NCBI GenBank assembly: GCA_949752745.1
Contig: OX457031.1
Location: forward strand, 38,785,502 to 38,849,501
Reading direction: 5' to 3'
Source of the DNA: Protula sp. h YS-2021
Lineage: Eukaryota > Annelida > Polychaeta > Sabellida > Serpulidae
DNA length: 64,000 bases
In this document: positions 55,890 to 64,000 of the stretch, piece after piece
Position numbering within the stretch: position 1 is the stretch's first letter
Layout: the number at the start of each line of letters is the position of its first letter
Program-made: the position numbers and the translations under genes
Notes under the pieces: model-generated
The model's input: the letters and a program-made list of their open reading frames with translations, nothing else
The model's database searches: none
What the model was told of the DNA's origin: nothing

Positions 55890-57849
55890 ATGGAACGTCC
55901 ATTTCTTAAATCAAATTTAGAAAGCGATCGCCAGGCGTATAAGAAACAATGTGCCATAGTGAACCGTCTTCGAGACGATGCAAAGGCTGAATTTCTCTCC
56001 AACCGTGTCTTAGAATGCGGCCAAGATCAAAAACGCCTGTTCAACGTCACCAAGGAGATCGTAGGCTGGAATAAATCAAAGCACACCCCATCAAATATAC
56101 CGCAGGAAGCAATTTCAACCGTATTCTGCGAGTTTTTTATTGATAAAATTGTGCGTATTCGAAATGATATTAGTCTCGAAGAAACACTAGTTAATTTTGA
56201 TGAACTACGCTCAAATATTTTGCCTGATCACTCTTCAACCGGTGGACAGTCTTTAACTGAGTTTCAACCTGCGACTGTTAGTGAAGCTGAATCTTTAATA
56301 TGTAAATCTCCATCGTCTAGCTGCGGCCTCGACCCAATACCAACGGGCCTACTCAAAGCCTGTTTGCCTGAGCTCTCGACAATGCTTACCCGGATTATCA
56401 ACCTCTCACTTAAGAAAGCAGAGGTCCCCAGTACGCTCAAACGTGCAGTAGTCACACCTCTTCAAAAAAAAAAAAAAAGCCTCGCTTGATCCTGATATAC
56501 TAAAGAATTATCGACCCATATCCAATTTAAGTTTTGTGCCAAAAGGATAAATGACTACCTTCGAACAGGTTGGCGGTGTCGTTAAACCAATCAAATAACT
56601 AACTAACTAACTAACCTTCGAACGCACTCCCTCCTCAACAAATACCAGTCTGCGTACAGAATGTTCCACTCCACTGAAAGTGCGCTCCTTCGCGTGCAGA
56701 ATGATATACTATCTGCTCTCCATGAGAAGAAAATGGTTGCCCTCGCAATGTTAGATCTCAGCGCTGCATTTGATACCATTGACCACTCGATTCTGTTTCA
56801 CCGTCTTGAGACTCGTTTTGGTATCAAAGGCCACGCCCTCAATTGGATAAAATCGTATCTAGATCAACGTTCTCAATGTGTCTTGATCAATCGCCAACTA
56901 TCGCCCGATGTCACAGTTGGCTTCGGCGTGCCGCAGGGGTCAGTCCTGGGTCCGCTGCTATTTACCATGTACGTAACACCTCTCGCAGATATCGCTAGTC
57001 GCTTTGGTTTACTTCACCATTTTTATGCCGATGATAGCCAATTATACGTGTCCTTTGATCCTCGCACCAGTCCAGACAAAGCTGTAAACTACATTTAAAA
57101 ACTGGATGAAAATCAATATGCTCAAATTAAACGAAGATAAGACAGAACTTATTCTTTTCGGCTCCTCCTACAGTTTTCGCAAAACACCATCCCTATCCCT
57201 TAACATCGGCAATATAACGATTAACTCAAGTGACTGCGTGAAGAACCTGGGTGCATTTTTCGACACTCATATGTCTATTTAAAGATTTATCTCGGAAAAA
57301 ATTAAAAGCAGTATGTATTTCATAAAAAATATCAACCGGATACGTCGATACCCCACGCCATTTGCTACCAAAACACTCGTTCACGCATACGTTATTTCAA
57401 GACTGAACTTTTCAAATAGCTTGTTATTTGGTATAAATCGTTCCTTATTGAACCGACTTCAATCTGTCCAAAACGCTGCAGCCAGACTTATCTACCGTGT
57501 GTCCAAGTACGAAGACGCTTTTCCCTTGTTACAATCCTTACATTGGCTTCCTATCGAGCAGCGGATAGAATTTAAAATTCTTGTATTCACACATAACTGT
57601 CTCCACGGCAGAGCACCAGAATACCTTACCGAACTCGTCTCCTGGCGTCCAGCTCATAGGACTACACGATCGGACTACCAGTTTCAACTCATCGAGTTCC
57701 GAACTTGCAGTAAATTTGGAGATCGTGCGTTTAGGAACCGTGCTCCACGTTTGTGGAACTCTTTACCTACAGCCTTGCGCAGTATTAACTCAATAGCATC
57801 TTTTAAAAAAGCACTCAAAACATATCTTTTTAGAAAAGCGTATACTTGA
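55890..57849 (+). pseudogene. LINE-2 linker, reverse transcriptase and C-terminal domain
   Basis: 55890-56489: pre-RT linker (KSPSSSCGLDPIPTGLLKAC), leaving frame in a 15-A run near 56465. 56661-57098: RT with LDLSAAFDTIDH (A), FGVPQGSVLGPLLF (B) and FYADDSQLY (C), all catalytic residues kept. Frameshift near 57095, then KINMLKLNEDKTELILFGSS. TAA near 57280. 57313-57849: KTLVHAYVISRLNFSNSLLF, LHWLPIEQRIEFKILVFTHN, GDRAFRNRAPRLWNSLPTAL and ALKTYLFRKAYT, then stop. More intact than LINE-1. Confidence 0.9.
56557..56623 (+). mobile_element. 47-bp truncated retroposon inside LINE-2
   Basis: The RT frame (...FVPKG... to LRTHSLLNKYQ) is interrupted by 47 bp at 56567-56613, flanked by a 10-bp direct repeat ACCTTCGAAC (56557-56566 and 56614-56623). 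The insert starts AGGTTGGCGGTGTCGTTAAA and ends in a (CTAA)n tail, as a 5'-truncated SINE or LINE end would. Confidence 0.8.
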
Positions 57850-58049
57850 CTGCTTAATTCAGTATATTTATTATTACAAGGCTTGTCTATTGATTATGGG
57901 TTTTAAGTCCAGTTTTAACTGTTTTATCATATTTAATTTTACATGTATTTTCATTTGTATTATCATAATATTCTCTTCTTAGTATTGTAAAGCGCTTAGA
58001 GATTATATATATAAGGCGCTATATAAATATGTTAAATAATAATAATAAT

Positions 58050-59354
58050 AATAAGGTCCAGGTGATTAAGTCCCCGGCCATAAAGTCCCCAAATGAATTT
58101 AAGACCAAAACCTCCCCAAGGCTTAAAAACGTATGATAACCTAAATTAACACTTTATTAAGCTTTATCCTGGCCATAAGGTCCCCAAAGAATTCAGGGCC
58201 AGAACGTCCAAAAGCAAAATTTTTCGTAGAAACCAGAACAACACGTCCCCGGCAAAAAATACCCGGCAATAAAGTCCCCGGTCATAAGGTCCACCGAATG
58301 AATTTAGGACCAAACCGTCCCAAAGCAGAAACCTTTAGCACAAATTAACGCTTTATTAAGCTCTACACCAGCCATAATGTCCCCTGGCCTAAGGTCCCCA
58401 AATGAATTTAGGTGCAAACGTCCCTAAAGCGAAAACAGCTTGTGATAGCCTAAATTCACGCTTTTTTTAGCATTACCCCGGCTATAAGGTGCCCGGGCAT
58501 AAGGCACCCGGCCTTAAAGTCCCCAAATCAATTTAGGGACAAAACGTCCCCAAAGCTAAAAAGTGTACGATAACCTAGATTGACGCTTTATTTTTACCCC
58601 GGCCTTAATGTCCCGGGCCGTGAGGCCCTTGGCTATAAGGTACAAGGCCATAATGTCCCTGACCATATGGTCCCTGGCAATAAGGTCCCCAAATAAATTT
58701 TGTTCCATAATGTCCCCATAGATAAAAACGTGTGATAACGTAAATGAACACTTTATTAAGCTTTACCTCAGCCATAAGGCACCCGGCCATAAGGTTCTCA
58801 AATCAAGTTTTAGCCAAAACATCCCCAAAGCAAAACTTGGTGTGGAATGCAAGACAACACGTCCTCGACCTTTAGGTCCCCGGCCGAAAAATACCCGGCT
58901 ATAAGGTCCCCGCTCATGAGGTCCCCAAATGAATTAAGGACCAAAAACGTCTCCAAAGCAGAGAAAAACGTATAACATAAATTAATGCCTTATTAAGCTT
59001 TACACCGACCACCTTATGTCCCCTGCCATAAGTTCCTCAAATGAATTTAGGGCCGAAACCTCCCCAAACCCGAAAAATTATGATAACCTAAAGTAGCGTT
59101 TTATTAAGCTTTACCTCGGCCATAAAGTCTCCGGCCATGAAGTACCCGGCCATGAAGTACCCTGCCATTAGGTTCCCAAATAAATTCAGGGCCAAAACAT
59201 CCCAAAGCTAAAAAACATGATAACCTAAATTAACGCTTTATTCAGATTTACCCCGGCTACAAGGAACCTGGCTGTACTGTCCACGGTCATTAGGTCCCCA
59301 AATGAATTTAGGTCTAAAACGTCCCCAAAGCAAAAAAAAAGAAGCGTTTTAAGC
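58050..59354. repeat. ~120-bp tandem array, long block
   Basis: About eleven units marked by 'aaatgaatttaggacc' near 58092, 58185, 58298, 58401, 58525, 58691, 58799, 58928, 59039, 59178 and 59301. Each has 'aacgtccccaaagc', 'taaattaacgctttattaag' and 'cggccataaggtcccc'. Spacing varies from about 93 to 166 bp because the 'ccggccataaggt' piece is itself repeated. Confidence 0.85.
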
Positions 59355-59679
59355 TTTACAATGTTTTTTACGTGCATTAAAGGGAAAACTTCATTTAGAG
59401 AATGACAAATTGACAGATATTGCCAAAAAATACATTGGACTTAGCAATTGTGCGATGTTTTGTATGGACCATTTGTCGCAGGGACCTGCAACCTTGCACA
59501 GTGAAAAATATATATATCGTAGATGTGCATCGTCGTATTATTATGAAATCGATGAAAAAGTGATTGGGGAATTTGGGACTCTTCCATTATAGAAGGTGTC
59601 CACTATTGGGAGGTGTTCAGTGATGTATATAATTCGCCTCACACGGGGATCCTGCCTCACTGAGACTCTAGTTTCGGGG

Positions 59680-60170
59680 CATTTTTAAATATTTCGTGAC
59701 CAATTTTCAAAAAAAATTTCTTCCACATTTTTGAGCGGATTACCTTCTAATTTTACAAAAATGTTCACTAGGCTTTCTTCTGTTGAAAAGCTAGTTTTTT
59801 GGCGGTCCAAAACAAAATTGGGAGCATTTTAAAAATCTTTGGACCAATGTTCAAAATGCTTCTACTCCCACGATCTCGGTCGCATTCCTTTAAAATTTTG
59901 TATGGATGTTTCCTGGGTAGGCCTCTCTTTGATCGGGTGGTATTCAAATTTTTCATAGATTACTAGGCATGCAGTCCTCTTTCGAAAAGTTACTTTTCTG
60001 GCGATCCGCCAAAAATTGGCTAAATGGGGGTGGCATTTAAAAATATTTAGTGACCAATTTTCAAAATGCTTCCTCTCTCACAATTTTTGCTGGAATCCTT
60101 TACAAATTTGTACAAATCTTCAACAACCGGGTTCAACAATATGAGAACCACGTTTTGGCGACCATGCAAG
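59680..60170. repeat. Family B units at the right end of the composite element
   Basis: Three units: 'gcgatccgccaaaaattggc', 'gaccaattttcaaaatgctt', 'taggcctctctttgatcggg'. Followed by the tail hairpin at 60209. Confidence 0.7.
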
Positions 60171-60287
60171 TCCATTGCTAGGTGACTTGCTAAATCTTTG
60201 CTGGTCACAATGTCCCTGGACATTTTTGTATTCTGTATCAAATGTTAGGTCTGCATACTTTTATCTTGCATAAGGCAAAGTAGTTTT

Positions 60288-63200
60288 TTACCCCCAGCTT
60301 CTACAGAAGCAAGGGCTTTTGCTGTCGTTGATGCTATGTGCGTCCGTGCCGTATGTGCGCTTTTAAGTTTACAAAATCGTATCTCCTTCTAGGTTCTTAG
60401 CCACAATTCTTGAAATTTGGGTTTATGGTAGCGGGCATAGGTATGTACCTGGCTATTACTTTTATTGGCAATTCGCCAAAATTGGTGGAAATATTGGCAA
60501 AAAAAAATTCTTTAAAATGTATCTCCTCCTAGGGTTTTCGTGGAAACGTTATAAAATTTTGTTGGAAGATCGGGTGCATAACTGTTCACTTGGCTATTAC
60601 TTTTTTGGCGATTCGCGGTAAACTGGGGAAAATTTTGGCGAAAAACAAACCCAGTTTTTTTGTAAAATCTTAGCTATCTCCAGGAAAGTAGTCTTACTGT
60701 CTTGAAATTTTAAGTGGGGTAGAAAGCGTTACTAAATATCTGGCTATTACTTTTTTGGGTGATTGGTGGGGCCAAAAAGTGACCGAACAATTTTCAGTAA
60801 AATTGGCGAAAATTTCAGAAAAACCTTAACGAACTGCAGGAAAGTAGTGTTGCTGTCTCGAAACATAAATTAAATGTAGCAAGCATTACTACCTCTGTAG
60901 CTGTTACCCTTTTTGGTGATTGGCAAAAAAATAGCAAAAAATTTGGCGAAAAACCAAAAACAAAATTAGTAAAATCTTGACGAACTCCAGGAAAATAGTC
61001 TCACTGTCTTGAAATTTTAAGGAAAGGTTGCAGGCCTTACTACCTATCTGGCTGTTACAATTTTTGTTGATGGGCCAAAAATTGACGAAATTTTGGCGAA
61101 AAGTTCAAACAATTTAGTAGAATCTTAATTAATTCCAAGAAAATAGTCTTAGTGTCTTCAAATTGTAAGTAATGTAGCAGGCAATGTTACCAATTAGCTA
61201 TTGCTTCTTTGTGATTTTGTAAGAAATGGCGAAAATTTTCTCAAAAAACCAGAGTAATTCAGTAAAACCTTAACGAACTCTAGGAAAATAACCCCATTGA
61301 CTTGTAATTTTAGGTAAAAATAGCACACATACTACCTATGTGGCTGTTATGAGTTGGGAAATTTCCAAAAAAATGGCTGACATGTTGGTCAAAAACCAAT
61401 TTTCTTTAAAACGTATTCCGTAGGGTTTTCATAGAAACGTTCTCAGATTTTGAGGTAAGGTAAGGGGGGGGGCATAAGTGTCTATCTGACTGTTACTTGG
61501 TTTGTCCGTTGGTCAAACCTTGGCGGAAATATTAGGGAAGACCCATTTTTTCGTAAAATCTTATCTAACTCCGGGAAAATATTGTTAGTGTCTAGAAATT
61601 TTAAGTGAGGGCAGCAGGCGTTATACCTATCTGACTGTTATTTTTTTGGTGAATGGCCAAATAATTGGTGGAAATCCTGGCGAAAAATCCAAAGAAATTA
61701 AGTAAAATCTTAACTAACTCCGACTCGGCGACACTTGGCGGATATATTGGCGAAAAACCAATTGACGTTTGCTTTTTTGCATATTGTAAAAAAAAACTGG
61801 CGAAAATTTTGGCGAAAAAAAAAACAAAACAAAACAAAAAATCAATAAAATCTTAACTAACTCCAGGAAAATAGTCTTACTCTCTTGACATTTTAAGTAA
61901 AGGCAGCAATCATTTCTACTCATCTGGGCATTATTTGTTTTTGTTGATTGGCCAAACTTTGGCGGAAATATTGAAAAAAACACAAAAAACCAAAAAAAAA
62001 CATAAAAAACTCTCACACCAGATATAGGTCCTTATTGTCTTCATATTTTAGATAAAGATAGCGATCATCCTTACTTAGCTGGCTATTACTGTTTTTCTTA
62101 ATTCGGAAAAATTGGCGGAAATAATAGCGAAAAAAAAACAATTTCTTACTAAACTCTTAACTAACACTAGTTATATGATCTTACTGCCTTAAAATTTTGA
62201 ACTAGGGAAGCGGATATTTCTACCTTCTGGGCTATTGTTTCTATCTCTCTGGTTTTATGATTCGATATAAAATTGGCAGAATTATTAGCGAAAAGGATTT
62301 TTCCGAAAAATCTTTATTTATCGCTAGGAAAACAACCTTATTGCCTTGTAATGTTATGTAATAGTAGCCCACATTGCTATCTACCTGGCTGTTATTGTTT
62401 TTTTGCAATTCGCCAAAAAAATGGCGGAAATATTGGTCAAAATGCAATTTTCTTTAACGCGTATATGCTCCTGTTGTTTTAATAGAAACTTGCACGTAAG
62501 TGTCCATCTTTTTATTACTTTTTTGGCCATTTGCCAAAAAAAGGTCGAAATATTGGCGATAAAACTTTTTTTTGCAAAATCTTAACTCGCTTCAAGAAAA
62601 TAGCCTTACTGTCTTGAAACTTTAAGTATAGGTAGCAGGTATTACTATGTACCCAGCCATTACTTTTTTGCTGATTGGCGTGACATCGTTCGTGAAATAT
62701 TGACGTAAGAACAAAAAAGTTAGTAAAATCTGAACTCACATCAGAGAAATGGTCTTACTGAAATTTTGGTTAAGTTATTGATACTTGCCTGTTTATTGCT
62801 GTTTTTTCGTAATTAAAAAAACAAATGGTGGAAATATTGGCGAAAAACCAATTGTTTCTAAAATCGTTTGCTAACGCTAAGAATATAATTTTTCCTTCTT
62901 AACATTTAAATTGTGGAAGCAGGAATTAGTGCCTGTCTGGCTGTAATTTTTTGGTGATTCACCAGAAACATTATTGAAAACTTAACTGGCTCTAGATATT
63001 TGGCCTTAATATCTTGGAGTTCTGATTAAAAGTGGCAGGCTTTGGTACCCACCTGGCTATTACGTGTTTTTGGGATTCGTCTAAAACTGGTGGAAATATT
63101 AACAAAAACAAATGTCATGAAAACGTATGTCCTGTTAACATTTAAATGGAAACGTCTTAAAATTTTGATTGATGGTAGCGCTTTATATGTCCAGCTGACT

Positions 63201-63432
63201 GTTACTTTGTTTTGTTTGGCGATTCAAAAAATGGCCGAAACAGTGGCTGTTACTTTTATCTGGCAATTCGCCAAAAATTGTAGGATATATTGGCGATAAA
63301 TCGTTTTTGTATTAAAATATTGACTGAGGGCAAGTATATAGCCCTACTGGTTTAAAATTTTGGTTACAGGGTATACTTATATGTCATAGCATCAACATTC
63401 GTGAACTGGGGCATTGTCCATGGGCAATCTTA
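60288..63432 (+). mobile_element. Family A element, long form (3.1 kb, ~20 core units)
   Basis: A T6 run precedes ACCCCCAGCTTCT, which folds with AGAAGCAAGGGCTTTTG, then 'tatgtgcgtccgtgccgtat'. About twenty units of ~150 bp follow (unit mark 'gattcgccaaaaattggcgg' near 60466, 60605, 60745, 60917, 61069 and so on to 63265). The tail is 'cgtgaactggggca' and a hairpin ATTGTCC-AT-GGGCAAT (63413-63428), then cttatt. Head and tail are inverted to one another (CCCCAG / CTGGGG). No coding capacity; short frames over the units are shadows. Confidence 0.7.
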
Positions 63433-64000
63433 TTGGTCTAATAAATGAGTATTTTTCCCTTATGATTTTAATGTATGCCTCAAGCCCTTAATGCACAAGG
63501 AAACGCCTTAAGGTCTTAAGGAAAACGCTAAGTGCGAGAAAGGTTTCTTATCAAATGACGATCACTTATTCCAATGGTTTAATATATCTAAAAGGACAGC
63601 ACTGTTTTTGCATTATGCTAAAAATTGCAGTTGATAAAGTATTACGAAGTAGGGAGCAGAATAAAAAAATAGACCACTTGTCTGCGTAGTTGCAAACATA
63701 TTGACGTAAGATATGCACTTACTTCGAAGAAGGTGCTCGTCTTTTTGGGGATTTTAAGGACGACGCCATCATCCCTTGACAACAACTTACTAAGCAAAAT
63801 TTATCTTGAAGTGTTTTTGCCTGACGGCTTTCATTACTTTTGACTTGAGCATTTTGGGGCTATGGTTGGGGGATTCCTTATTCGGCGGACCATTTCGAGT
63901 TACTGATTGTTTATGTACGTTTTTCTTAAAAAAAAATAAATCAATATTATACACCGGTGTAAAATTGCAGGAAATTGTAAATTCAGTATTGTCATGTTGA
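63433..64000. other. Unique sequence, no feature recognised
   Basis: AT-rich, no repeat family from this window. A 64-codon frame runs off the right edge (63806-64000) and cannot be judged. Confidence 0.4.

Larger units (their letters stand above)
54440..58049 (+). mobile_element. LINE-2: CR1/L2-like non-LTR retrotransposon (~3.6 kb)
   Basis: It interrupts the ~120-bp array: array text ends at 'cccggttataagg' (about 54434) and restarts at 'aaggtccaggtgatta' (58052). It has endonuclease and reverse-transcriptase coding regions on the plus strand, and a 3' UTR ending 'aaggcgctatataaatatg' plus (AAT)n. Length and content suggest a nearly full-length copy, lacking only a clear ORF1; a weak 78-codon frame at 54673-54909 precedes the endonuclease. 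Several frameshifts, a nested short retroposon and stops make it inactive. Confidence 0.87.
53787..60232 (+). mobile_element. Composite family B element split by LINE-2
   Basis: A T5 run precedes AGACTAGCCGACGGCTGGT (53790). Next come 'gtatgtatgtatgtacgtg', family B units (53880-54375), the start of a ~120-bp array, LINE-2, the rest of the array, a shared segment (59355-59680) and more family B (59680-60170). The tail is 'gctggtcac' then a hairpin AATGTCC-CT-GGACATT (60209-60224) and 'tttgtattc'. The tail GCTGGTC is inverted to the head GACTAGC with one mismatch. Without LINE-2 it is about 2.8 kb. Confidence 0.5.

Overview
The window is eukaryotic, from a repeat-rich invertebrate. Small GT-AG exons, an intronless rhodopsin-family receptor, CR1/L2-like LINEs, pogo/Tigger-type DNA transposons and tandem-repeat-cored elements like those of bivalves fit a lophotrochozoan, perhaps a mollusc. 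That placement is an inference; nothing in the sequence names the species.

Two host genes are supported. The first is the 3' part of a proteasome-activator gene of the PA28gamma/REGgamma type (PSME3). Five plus-strand coding exons (5949-6076, 9452-9520, 9870-9992, 11536-11622, 50393-50473) run in frame and end in the family's usual C-terminus, NADSLY. Its N-terminal exons were not found and probably lie upstream of base 1. The second is a 536-codon single-exon class A GPCR at 25812-27422, on the same strand. It lies entirely inside the 38.8 kb last intron of the PSME3 gene.

Nearly everything else is repeat. From left to right: a 3.5 kb element with perfect 35-bp inverted ends (1395-4914), invaded by other repeats; a CT tract; a palindrome-armed element (7140-8415) inserted in a dispersed repeat called family E here; ~150-bp-period arrays (families A, B, C, D); a 3.8 kb element carrying a ~140-bp array and a 2.1 kb 51-bp satellite (16529-20305); a Tigger derivative inside a TA tract (20876-22114); a Helentron-like element (22456-23342); a short Tigger-type MITE (23784-24632); the GPCR; a dead minus-strand LINE (27883-31370); a 9 kb head-to-tail duplication (33781-42963); a second copy of the MITE (44384-45236); a LINE stub; and the PSME3 last exon. 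Beyond the gene lie more family E sequence, a composite family B element split by a second LINE (53787-60232), and a 3.1 kb family A element (60288-63432).

The most unusual pattern is a set of at least ten elements with one plan. Each has a T-tract, then a short hairpin beginning A(G/C)(C/T)CC..., then a run of TGTCCG/TATGTGCG-like bases, then a tandem core of about 140-150 bp units. Where a 3' end survives, it has a sub-terminal copy inverted to the head and a second hairpin of the TGTCC-GGACA type, followed by T-rich sequence. This resembles Helentron-associated (HINE / bivalve 'pearl') elements, but the cores are of several unrelated sequences. Most long open frames in the window are by-products of microsatellites or 51-bp repeats and are not genes.
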